Shown here: positions 9,398-20,700 of the stretch, piece by piece
Layout of the letters: each line of letters starts with the position of its first letter
How positions within the stretch are numbered: position 1 is the first letter of the stretch
NCBI GenBank assembly: GCA_030549495.1
Contig: JAUIRK010000370.1
Location: forward strand, 372,001-436,000
Direction: 5' to 3'
From: Nectonema munidae
Lineage: Eukaryota; Nematomorpha; Nectonematoida; Nectonematidae
DNA: 64,000 nt
Program-made: the position numbers and the translations under genes
Notes under the pieces: generated by a model
The model's input: the letters and a program-made list of their open reading frames with translations, nothing else
What the model was told of the DNA's origin: nothing
Databases searched by the model: none

Positions 9398-12224
9398 ATA
9401 TTCTAAAAAATGGAATAGTCTTTTAGTATCAATCCTTCAATTATAATTCATCAATCTGAAAAAAACACATACCAATATTTATACAACTATGTATACCACA
9501 GTGATTAAATTATAATACATTGCAATCCTGTGTTTTAAAACAGTTCTAGTTCTAAAAAAGTTAAACTGAATAAAAACAGTCAAAATGGAGTAAAATTTAA
9601 AGAATATATTGTTTTATGAGATGTTTTTATTCAGTTCTATGAATATTCTTTGACTGAATCAAATGATATCGGCATTATTAAGAATTGAAGCTATGTTAGA
9701 GAAAATAAATAAAGTTTTTCTTGCCGTAGTAATGACAGTCATTCATCAAAAAGGAAACCTTTGAAGAAAACATAACAATTATTATTATTCATTTGAAATA
9801 AGAATTTTTATAAATGAAACTAAAATGTCATACTATGGCGGTATGGGCAAATAAGTCCTTAGTCAGAATTTCAATGAAATTAACTTAGTTTCCTACTACT
9901 TCAAATAGGACATTTTAATTTATTTATGATAAAATAAGTACACTTTTCACCATCAAATAAGGATAAACGAAATTCAACTTAAAAAAAGAACTTCAAGATT
10001 AAAAAAAGTAAATCTAAAATTCAAGTTGATGTTGATTTTTTTTAAATTTTGGTCCTCATTTTATTTTATTGAAGCATCGTATGCCAAATTCAATATCCAA
10101 AATATTTACTTCAGTATTTACCCACTTTTTCAAAATATTTCATTATTTTGTTAACATTTTGTACTTTAAACGGAAAGCCAAAGTAAAACTAGAAAGATTT
10201 AGGTGTCGCAGTAATATGTGAAAAAACTGTAAAATTGGAAATTTACAGATGTAGTTGAAGCGAAAAGAGTACCCATTTCAACGACTTCCGCTTGGATTAG
10301 AAAATCAGATTTAACTTGAAAAAAAGAAGTGGATATCGTTTCTAAAGTTAATCAATCAGATATTTCCAAAATCATGGAATATGTAGAATTAAATGTTATT
10401 TATTTCATTATCAAAAGAAATTTGGCCATATTATTATTTACTATTCAATATGGTAGTTGAAATAATTAAAAAAAATTTTCTTTATAAGCATCTAACAATG
10501 ATTTAAATTAAAAACTTAAAGTCTGAAATTAAGTTTTTTCCATTTTAATGTACATCTTTGAGAACGAGTTTCAAGAAATGAAAATTTTCTGCTTTGAATA
10601 AACAAAATTGTAATTTAAAAATAAAAGCAGTCAATTGCACTTCAAAATGCGCGCCACCCAAGCGTTCATTTAAATTTTAATTTAAGTTAACAAGATTCGG
10701 TTTTAGTTAGCCATAATAAAATTATAATTTGATTTAATTATATTCCTGATAGAAAAATTAACAGATATTACTGTTATTGCCGTAAACGAAAATAGGAAGT
10801 GTCAGGCTCGCATACACAACACTAAATTTATGAAAAAAAAACTATATATACAATTTCCTAATTTTCTTGTAATAATGACAGCATATTTCTTATAATCGTG
10901 TTCTCAAGCTATTCTAAGCTCGTTACCAATTTGAATCTGGCACAACTTAAATCAACTTTTACGTTATACAAACATAGCTTTTTGTAAATATTTGTTATTT
11001 TTGGTAAAATTTTATTATAATATATATGCCGCATAAATTTTAACACTCAAAGAAATATCTTGAATAGATAATAAAGTCCAAAAAACGATATTATTTGAAA
11101 AGAAATTTTGTTTTGAATTAAAAAAAATTTTTTGTTGAAAAAATAAACATTATAAATATGATATATCATATCGTTTTAGCTTTAAAAGATAAGGCATAAA
11201 TATTTTAAACGGAATCAAACTTTTTAGCAATAAACTCGAAATATCTTGTATTTATCTTTTTTTTTTAATTTTCAAATATTGATAAAAAAATAAAATCTAA
11301 ATTACTTTAAACGAAGTAAGTTTGAATTTGAAGTAGTTATCCTTACAATAGTATGCAATCCTCTGTGCTTTTGTTATTCTGAAATGTCATTGCAACAAAA
11401 CAACAAATTGTTACCGGATCACTACTACTCAAAAGATATAAATTCGAAAAACAAATACCACAAAACAGTTTTTTAGTTAGGCAGTCTTATTTATCATTAG
11501 ATTTAAATTGACGCTATTTTGCCCACTGAACAATGAAAGTTTCATTTTCGAGATATTTTGGATTTTAGCGACCAACCACTTTTCTTTATGATGAAAATAT
11601 ATTTCACAAGGATGGAGTTGATACACAAAAATGGTTTCACAATTTGCCATAGAAGAAACGTAAAAAATAAAAATTGAGAGCTAATAACACTGAATCTAAG
11701 TCGTGAGCTTTTCAAAAACTTGAAACAACGCAGTAAAACATTGATTGATTTGTTATCATTACAAGAGATTGTATCGAAAACGATTCCTTAATTTAATTAT
11801 ATGAATTTATCTCTGAAGTTAATATAATTAATATATAAAAGCACGTTATATTTAAATGCCAAAACTTGAATACACTTAATATACTACATTTACTTCATGG
11901 AAAATAATATTTAATAAACTTATAGATTTTATACATCTATACACTGAAGATGCAAACACGGAGATGGGCTACCCCTCCCCCACCCCCAATTTGTCATTTC
12001 AAATCTTTTTTTTTCAAATTTTTTATATTATGATTTGTTTTAAATGCTCAAACATTTGACATTTAAATGTTTTCTCTGACATTTTATTTTTTTTAATATA
12101 AATATAATTTTGTCTCCTTTTTTATAATATTTAAAACAATTCTTCATTTTGCGTCATTTGACGATTTGATAAAACAATCTTTGCTCGTTTTAGTGATGGC
12201 CTTAGTGTATTTTTGCAGATACAT
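9398..12224. other. No gene seen; AT-rich intergenic
   Basis: About 2.8 kb with no convincing exon, RNA gene or bounded element. Short open frames look random. Confidence 0.5.
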
Positions 12225-12395
12225 TATTATCAATGGATGTCTGGATGCGTGAATTTGATAACTCAAAGTCATTGGTTCGAATCCAGAATTTATATGCTAG
12301 TGGGTTCTCTATAAAAATACGCCAAGATGCGCTTACCTTATACTCGGTGTCTCTCTCCTTTACCTTTCTGACATTGAAAACAATCATTAAAGGAT
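12225..12395 (+). mobile_element. SINE-like unit with tRNA-type B box
   Basis: A B box 'ggttcgaatcc' lies at 12274-12284, in a tRNA-like head with a weak A box near 12240. The tail 'tataaaaatacgcc...cttacctta' resembles the tail of the SINE at 56544. No poly-A run is preserved. Confidence 0.45.
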
Positions 12396-13776
12396 AAAAA
12401 AATAAATAATTTATTAAAAATGAATACTTACAAAAATAAAGTAAAATATAAGATAAAAATTCTGCAAAATAAGAAAGGAATGTGAGATGATGAGCTTGTT
12501 AAAAGAAAGCATTTTGATTGGGTTTAGGCAGAGAACAAGAATTTAATCACATCACTTTTTTCTTGTTGAAAGAGGGACATATCACAGTCTAAGTATCAAA
12601 AAGATAATTATATATGAATGGTGATTGTGCTAAGAAATGTTTTCAAAGGAAAGAACATCACGTAAGAATCAAATAATATGATTGCCAATTGTAAAGAGAC
12701 AAATACCAATGGTCACTTGGAAAAGGAAAATTGAGAATCATACCAAAGAAAATCCGAATTCATATTTTGCTAGCTAAAAAATTATTATCTTTTTCTTGTG
12801 TCCCATTTTAATTTGCATTTTGATACTCTTAATTACAGTGAGTTACAAATTTTAACGAATTTTTTATTTCATTAAAAATTTTAGTGTTTTTATGATGTTT
12901 GATGTGCTCTTTTTAAAAGTGACCTTATTTTTTGTAACCAACACCTACTTTCGTTTGGGAAAACTTCTGCCTGATTCTGCATAAATTGTTATTGTGAAGC
13001 CACGATTCATGTGAAGTGACGAGGAAGGATATGAGATTCTAGAACATCTTAAAGTCAGCTCATATGTTTCACCTATACTCATTATATATGATTTTGTCTA
13101 GCAAAAATGCTAACTTTGTGTAGCCTTCTTTTAGTTCAACATATTAACCAACAGGGATAGATTAATATTTTGTTGTTAAGCAAAACAAAGGGTCTTGAGA
13201 CTTTTTATAAAAGAACCAATGAATAGACATCATTGATCGGTACGATGCTTTAAGACTAATTCTTTTAATAAATCCTTTATCTTTGCGCACACTTAAAAAG
13301 TTTGTAACGTGAAAATCTTTTCTGTCATGCTCTGTACTTTAAACTGTTTACACTTGTGGCCAACAAATTTCATTTGTTTACTTTGATGCAAACAATCTAA
13401 CTTCCGTTTTAGTAAGTTTAATATAATTCACTAAGTGAGCAAACTCTTTTTATTGTAGAAAATGAAGCTTTCGCTGTAAGCTTCCATTTTTTTTCTGTTC
13501 TAGTCATTGAGATCCGAGATATCAATAAATTTAAGATGTTGATTTCTATGTTGAACATATTGGAATTGGGCAACTAATCGCAATCCATATTCATTTTGTG
13601 GTTACTTATCCTTGTAGAGTTGACTTACATGAACCACAGAATACACGAGCAACCGACATCTTATCCTGGTCTCTGAATTACACCCAAAAATAATCCAATC
13701 CAAATTTAGTAGCACGTAAAATCTATTTTAAAAATAGACTTGCTTTGAGCCAATATATTCCACACAAAAATAATTA
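12396..13776. other. No gene seen
   Basis: AT-rich intergenic sequence up to the target duplication of the hAT at 13785. No exon found. Confidence 0.5.
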
Positions 13777-13784
13777 GTTTATAG

Positions 13785-15827
13785 CAGAGAAGGACGGGGA
13801 CCCCGAACTTCCCCTTTTCCCCGCGGGGATACACGCTCCCCGTTCCCCTCGGGGTAAACTTTCCCCGAAGTCGGGGTAATAGTTTTTAAAATGATTCAAC
13901 TCTTCGCATTGTTTACTTTAGATAATATTTAGTGTTGTTAAATATTTTTTCGGTTTAAGTACTTCTAAATATGCAAATTATAAAAAAAATTACATTTTCA
14001 TTACTTTTTATTGATTCTTCCAAAATCTTTTATTTTTTCAATTTCTGGCAATTTTATACTTTTTGATTTTTCGGATTCATCAATACAAAAAAAAATTGAA
14101 ATTTCAAGCATCTCATTATTTTTTTTCTTAACTTTTTCAGCAAGGTTCTTCTTCATTTTTTGTTTATATAAAATTAGATATTTTTTTAAAACACGAAGAT
14201 TTTAAATAGAAGACTTAAATTCTTCCAATAACCAATTAAATATTTTTCTAAATTTTTAAGACTAGTGTTCTTTGAGCTTCTCAAGTTTTTGTATTTAGGC
14301 TATTATTTTTGATTAGATTTGTTTTATTTGTATCAAAATTTTATAGAAAGAACAGTGAGAAAATTTTTTTGAATATTGTTTCATTTATGTTTATATGAAA
14401 TAAAAATTTCAATTATATAATTTTAATATTTTTTATTTGATTTTTTTGTTTTAGATTTAGAAATTTTGTTGAGAAAAATTGTGAATTCAAAAACTTTTAT
14501 TAAATTTTTCTATTGAAATATAACGTTCATTACCTATTATAATTGACTTTCGAATTTAATGAGTCAAACAAGAAGTAAAATCTGACTTTTTTTTGAGAAA
14601 ATTGATTTGGAGCAAGCCAAATGTACAGTTTGCAAAAAGATTTTAAAAACAACAAAAGGCTCAACTAAAGGTTTGCAAGACCATTTGAAAAGACATCCAT
14701 CATCCTATTTAGAACTTGAAAAAGCAAAATCCACAAAGCGAACTTACAAATATCTGAACGCAGCAACAAACACCAAACAAGTGACTATTGAATGTTTGAA
14801 TAACAAAAAACTCAAGTATGATCAAGATTCTAAAGAACAAAAAGATTTTTGTGATGCAATGATTGATTTTTTTGCTGCAACGTTAACTTCTTTCATAGTT
14901 GCAGAAAGTAAAGAGTTTCTTAAGTTGTTTAATTTGGCAAATTCAAAATTGACAGTCAAAAGTCCAAAGACATATTCAAGAAAAATGTCGGAAAAAGTGA
15001 TCCTTATCAGCTCTCTTATTAGAAAGCTTTTACGTCTGATATATGGACATCAAGGAGACTTAATAGCTACATTTCACTTACTTGTCATATGATTGATTCT
15101 AACTTTTTTCTAAAAAAATTTCACATTGGCTGTTAAACCTCTAACGGAAGAACATACTGGTGAAAACTTGGAGTTTGAATTAAATGATTTATTAGCGAAT
15201 TTCGAGTTTTCAAAGTGTATACCCTGGCTTTGTGTTACTGACAACGCAAGAAATTTGAAACTTGCGATTAACCGTTCTGTAAATTTAACACAATACTGCT
15301 GCAACATTCATACACTCCAACTTGTCATAGGAGATTTGTTTAAAAGAAACGCAGATATTAAAGAAATCGTTGATAAAACAAAAAAATTGGCAAACAAATA
15401 AATCAGAAAATTCGAGAAGGTTGCTTGAAAATAAGTGCACTATAAAAAATATTGCTTTTTTAACACTTAAAAATCCTAACGATACTCGGTGGAACTCTAC
15501 ACTAACTAAATTAAACTCTATTTTCCATTTAAAAGATGCTATTCAGCTGTGGCTCAAATATTGTAACGGCAAAAAGAAATAGACTCAATCCTGAAAAAGT
15601 TGAAGAACTTATTTTTGTTAAGAAAAACATGAAAATTTAAAATTATTTGTCAATTTTTTATGACAATAAATATATAATATACTTAAAAAAATATATATCC
15701 TATATACATATCCCATATTTTCAATGTTTTTTAATAAAAAAATTCCCCGCCCCGATCCCCGCGGGGTGAGTGTTACCCCGTCCCGATCCCCGCCCCGAAA
15801 AAAATTTAACCTCCCCGTCGTACTCTG
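13785..15827 (+). mobile_element. hAT element with BED-finger transposase remnant
   Basis: Perfect 8-bp target duplications gtttatag at 13777-13784 and 15828-15835. The ends cagagaaggacgggga and its near-complement (tccccgtcgtactctg) form inverted repeats. Both subterminal regions are rich in cccg/cggg blocks such as 'ccccgcggggat', in sharp contrast to the AT-rich inside. At 2.04 kb it is shorter than a complete hAT, and the transposase is broken. Confidence 0.9.
14595..15585 (+). pseudogene. BED-finger hAT transposase, decayed
   Basis: The N-terminus has a BED zinc finger (CTVCKK... GLQDHLKRH, a C2HxH pattern). A second open part from 15126 has 'FSKCIPWLCVTDNARNLKLA' and 'YCCNIHTLQLVIG', which are hAT catalytic-core motifs around the second Asp and the C/H pair. 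A third part has 'NPNDTRWNSTL', the conserved RW motif. The parts lie in different frames, with sequence missing between them and the C-terminal dimerisation motif gone. It is inactive. Confidence 0.85.
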
Positions 15828-15835
15828 GTTTATAG

Positions 15836-16329
15836 CTTAGTGTCTTTTAGAAGTTGTGGATATAATTACTGGAACAAATAAAAAACTTTATAATCTTAAA
15901 AGTTGGAAGCGTAGGTGAACTTAAAAAAAGCAAAAATTTGAGTCACAAAAAAATTGTGCTTTTGAAGAGCAGGATTACCCCATTTGAACAACAGTGGTCT
16001 TATTGATATATAACAAAATAAAAATGAAAAAATAAATCTAATTCTTTATGTAGCATCAAATTTATAAATAAACTAAATCATGAATTATTTTTAGTTAATT
16101 AGTAATTTATTTACTTATCCAGATAAAAAGAACTCAAATGATAAAACAGAGTGAGTAATATCGTAACTATATATGAGTTACCAAAATGAATGTGGACAAT
16201 GCAAAACATGATAATTTTAAAATCACAGCAAATATACCAGAGATCTTAAAGTTACAAAACTTTTAAAGTTATTTATTGTGTATATAGATGGATGATTTAA
16301 ATTTTACTAGATGAAATTCAAATCAACTC
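15836..16329. other. No gene seen
   Basis: AT-rich spacer between the hAT element and a SINE. Nothing recognisable. Confidence 0.5.
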
Positions 16330-16520
16330 AATTTTAAGACAGAAAATTGGCGCCGTTATAGAATCAAATTTTTTTAGTTGTCGGTATCGCATCCCAGGGA
16401 AAGGTAATCGTCCATAGATGTGCTTGTCAAAGAGAATGAATAGTGACGACCGGGAATCGAACCCAGACCAACTGAATCGAGACACTAAGGTTCCACAACT
16501 AGACCATCTGAAAACAAAGT
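16330..16520 (-). mobile_element. tRNA-derived SINE
   Basis: On the minus strand an A box 'tggtctagttg' (16496-16506) and a B box 'gggttcgattcccgg' (16450-16464) have tRNA-like spacing. They are followed by a unique tail towards 16330. It is not a real tRNA gene: the acceptor stem does not pair and the anticodon arm is degraded. Confidence 0.7.
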
Positions 16521-16530
16521 TGATAAGCAT

Positions 16531-17265
16531 TCGAATATTGGGAGTCAGAAATTTTAAGAACTTACAAAACTTGCTTTAGAACTTTTGTATGTTTAAATTG
16601 CCTAGAAACAGCTCTAGCCTCAGTCTCAGTTTGTTGTTGTGAATCATTATTCATTGATATTACTTTTGTTAAGTTTGATCATGAGAGAAGTCTTACTGGT
16701 AATATTAGTAGGAAATGTTTAGGCTACAAAATAGACACGTTGTTGTTAGTCGCTTGATTACACTATCTCATTATCAGTGTAATCAATCACTTGAGAAAAA
16801 AAGTTAAATTTCCTATAATGAGCTGAGGGAGTATTACTACCACGAGTAAATGCTCTCAGGGAAAAGAAATAGACACGTCTTGTAGAGTACTGGGTTGCAG
16901 TGATCAGCCACGAAATTTGATTGACGGTAAACAAATTAAAGCTCAGCAATTTTTAAATGCTGTTTCCAGTTGAATTTCTTTGTAAAATGGCAGGGAATAA
17001 CTTTTTTCAATATACATGGATGGAGTTCAAGAACCAAGAAAACATTACTTATCACTTAAACATACATTTTACATATTTATTGTCACTTGGTATAAGAAAT
17101 TTTGGAACAAAGATTAACATTCCTGCCACAAGCATATTTTTTTGTAATTTAAAATAACTTTTCTATAAGTTAGTTAGTTAAGCTAATCTTTAATTTTAAA
17201 TTTAGGGTTTAACAAACATATATTAATTATATATATGGAATATTAGAAACTCCATTAGCTAAGAC
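16531..17265. other. No gene seen
   Basis: Spacer between the SINE and the end of the Contactin transcript. No exon found. Confidence 0.5.
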
Positions 17266-17271
17266 TTTATT
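17266..17271 (-). terminator. Candidate poly-A signal of Contactin
   Basis: AATAAA on the minus strand about 260 nt past the stop codon at 17534. Other A/T-rich hexamers occur nearby, so the cleavage site is uncertain. Confidence 0.35.
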
Positions 17272-17533
17272 GCAAAAAAGAGCGTAAATTTTTTTGTGTC
17301 TATTTGAAAAAGTGGAGCGAGTATACAGCATTTATATTATTCCATAAGTACGAGAATGACTTGTACACTACATTTCCAAAAAATCATTGATACAAAAATA
17401 GTGAAATCAAAAAATGTATTATAACTCATTCACAATAAATAATTTCAAAAGGTTCACGTGAATTGAAAAAAGAGGTCGATAGCTATAAAAAAATTCTAAA
17501 AATTTAACTAAACTATTTAAGCTGATTTCTCGT

Positions 17534-17752
17534 TCATTTACAGAGGGAACCCAAAAAGAGTAGAGAGAAAGGGATACCAATGCAAATGGAAAGAACTTGA
17601 GACATTTTGCCATCACCTCCTCGTGAATACGCGAGAACTCGGACTTTGTAGAGGACGGATTTCTGCAACTTATACAAGTCATAGTAACTGAGAATGCCAA
17701 TGGGAACATCCTTGTACGCACTGATATCTTCTCTTCCTTGCCATATTCGAAT
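17534..17752 (-). CDS. Cont: Contactin exon 20: end of FNIII-4 and C-terminal tail
   Basis: Phase 0 start after 'gattttag', stop TGA at 17534-17536. 'YKVRVLAYSRGGDGKMS' ends the last fibronectin domain, as 'VLAFSVGGDGRMS' does in the fly. It is followed at once by the hydrophobic stretch 'VLSICIGIPFSLLFLGSL' and then CK-stop. This fits a GPI signal, with a Gly/Asp omega site likely in GGDG. The spacer before the hydrophobic part is very short, and a downstream alternative last exon cannot be excluded. Confidence 0.85.
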   Translation of the reverse strand: MRIWQGREDISAYKDVPIGILSYYDLYKLQKSVLYKVRVLAYSRGGDGKMSQVLSICIGIPFSLLFLGSLCK

Positions 17753-20700
17753 CTAAAATCAAGAGTGTTTTACTTACAACAAGTATTCAGTTCAAAATCG
17801 TAGACCAATAATAATATACTGTAAAGCAAGGAATTTTCGATTACAATTAAAAACAAAAAGTTAAAAAAATAATAATAAATTAAAAATTTACAAAAAGTAA
17901 ATTGATTTAACTTCCAGAATCTTTTTTATATGGAATTTTTATAACATTTAAAATCTTTCAGATATAAAATCAAAAATCTCTGTAATTTCGATGTTAAATG
18001 CTCAAAAAGTAAAAAAAGCTAAATTTTTTAAAGTGAATATCTAAAATTTTAGAAATGTTTATTTTTGAAAGTAAATTCTTGCGAATTTGTTTTTAAACCA
18101 TAATTCGTGAAATTAAACTACTTTACAGTATATGAAAGTTATTCCGAAAAGCTAGAAGAGTTTTACATTTTATCTTGGCACACAGAACCACGATTTTTGA
18201 TTGTTCACTAAGTTAAAGGTAAAGGTACCATCTGGTGTTTTCATCGAGAGCACCTCGCATAGAAATGCATAGAAATCGCATAGAAAACTCGTTAATCTGC
18301 GAGCAACTCGTTAATTCGATTGGTAAACTAAATAATTAGTATTATATTTTAATAGATTAGATGCAGCAAATATTAAATAAATTAAGCAAGCAATTATTTT
18401 ATTACAAAATCAAGACTTCAAATAAACAAGTGGAAGACTTTTTTCGGATAATATACAAAAAACACATGGCCTAGACCAGTGTTTCTCAACGTAGGTCAAC
18501 AGTATATTTGGAGAGATATATATAAGAATATTTCAAGTTGGGGTCCACACAATTTTGCAAAAGGTAGATATTAAAAAAAATAAAATTTAGATGTTTAAGT
18601 AAAAAAATGAATTTTGTTGAGAAAAGGTTCTGAAATTGGAAAAAAGTGATACATTATGGCAAAAAGCTCTGTTATTATATAGACTGCTTTTCCACCTTCA
18701 TATCTTGTTGAATAAGCTTTGATACTAAGAGTAATTAAAATATAATTTATTTTTAATGATTTGTTTAAAGCGTTCAGTAGTGTTCTTTATCGGCATTCAA
18801 AAAATGTAAATCGACTCAATTTAAGATTGTTAATTGAACATGACCTATCAAGTTCAACAAAACAAGATAATTTTTCGAATAAAATGTCCACTTAATCAAA
18901 TTTAATTAATTTTTAATAAAAATTGATAGCATTAAAAAATAAAGGGTCCACAGAACATTGAGATTTAGACTTTACTGGATTTTTGAGCAACGAAACAACT
19001 TAAAAATTTAAAAATAAAACTTAAATCGAAACAACAAAAATTTTAAAAATCAGATAAAAATTTTTTTTAAATCACAAGATAATCAACATGTAATAAAACG
19101 TCTGCAATGAGGGCATTTATCGAAAATAATGATTAAGAAAACCTTGTAGCCCATTAACGGTTCTTCGTCCATCCCAGTGTAGACGCCTTCCCAAGAAATC
19201 CGGACAGCGCCATTACGAACTGATGAACTGACTCTTACATTCATGGGTTGTATCTTTGGCGCTAAAACAAATACAATTATCAGGAAAACGTAAATATTTG
19301 CTTTATGTCGTTTCCCATTTCTTTGATCCTCAAATATTAAGCTACATAAATTGATTACGGAAACTGGAATGTGATAGTATTCCGTATAAAAACTTTATTT
19401 TGAAGTGTTCTGAACGAGCAGTTCCATGAGTTTAAGCATTTTTAACTTTGTGGCATTGCTTTATATGATTGAATATTAAAATGTTCATACTTCTAATAAT
19501 TTCAAACAACACTCGTATTGGTTATTTCATTTTTTTTAAATTTTATATCAAAATTTGTTTCAAGTCTTCAAAATAATTTATTTTTAAATCTTATCTATAT
19601 TTTGGATAAAAGATCTTTTCAATATTATTTAGAAGAAAATTTCTATTTGTTTATTTTGAAAAAATTTCGTCGTTCCAGCGTTGAAATAAAAAAAATGAAG
19701 TAAAAAACAATCAGTTTAAGAATGATGTGTACAACAAATGACTGGAGAATGAAAAATAAATATCTCAAATATAACCAGGTATTTCTTTTCTCTCAAATTA
19801 GAATTCCTTCAATTCGATTATTCAATTTGTTTCCTGATAGAAAAATATTTCTTTCTTTTTTTGATCTCTATACTTTTACAAAAAGGGTGTCTTGGCGAAT
19901 TAATCAGAATAGCCCAAAGTATATCTTTTTAGGGCACATTTAAAACTAACAATCGTACTACACAAAGCCAAGCCCTAGCCTAGTGGTGGGGAACCTGCAG
20001 GCGGCCTTTAAAGTTTTTAAATGCGACTTTTAAAAAAGGTGTTGGTGTAAGTTTTTTTGTTGATGCCAGAAAAAGAATTAGGAGGGGTTATTAGTTCAGA
20101 AATCTCTATATCCTATTATATCTCTATTTTAATTTTTCTTTCTCCCGTCATGTGTAGAAAAGACTATGATATGGTGTTAAGATTCGTTTATATTTACAAA
20201 ATATGTAAAAGTTGTCTAATTCTTTTGGAATTTTTATTAATTTGAAAAATATGGGGGCGGAGCTGGAGCCACCTTTTGGCGCTCTCTGGCTACGGTCCTG
20301 GACATAACAGCATATTGTAAAAGGTCTTTAACCCGTTAACGACCAGAATAATCAGATGATATCTAATGTAAAGCATATGATTTGTATTAAAAAGAATTTA
20401 TAAAAACAAACGATTATGTGGACCATAGTCGACTCTGCTCGTTAAGCGGTTTTAAAGATAAAAATGTTACCAACATACACACAAATGTTTGCAAGTTTTA
20501 GAAGGATGAATGCAAAGGAGGAATGCTTTTTACCTGATTTAAATGTTGTCATGTAAATGGGATCAGAGTGAGGACCATTTCCAACGTTGTTGAAAGCTAA
20601 AACCTGTAGCCAATATCGAGTGTCTGGTTGCAAGCCAATGACAAGACCAGAATCCACGGCAGAGAGGAGAACACGTGTTCGCCGATCATTCGTGATGATG

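Noticed and set aside
16440-16510. Possible tRNA gene on the minus strand
   Set aside because: Only the promoter boxes are preserved; it continues into a SINE body.
17419-17721. 100-residue open frame on the minus strand
   Set aside because: It is a different frame over the last Contactin exon and has none of the domain motifs; the frame joined to exon 19 is the real one.
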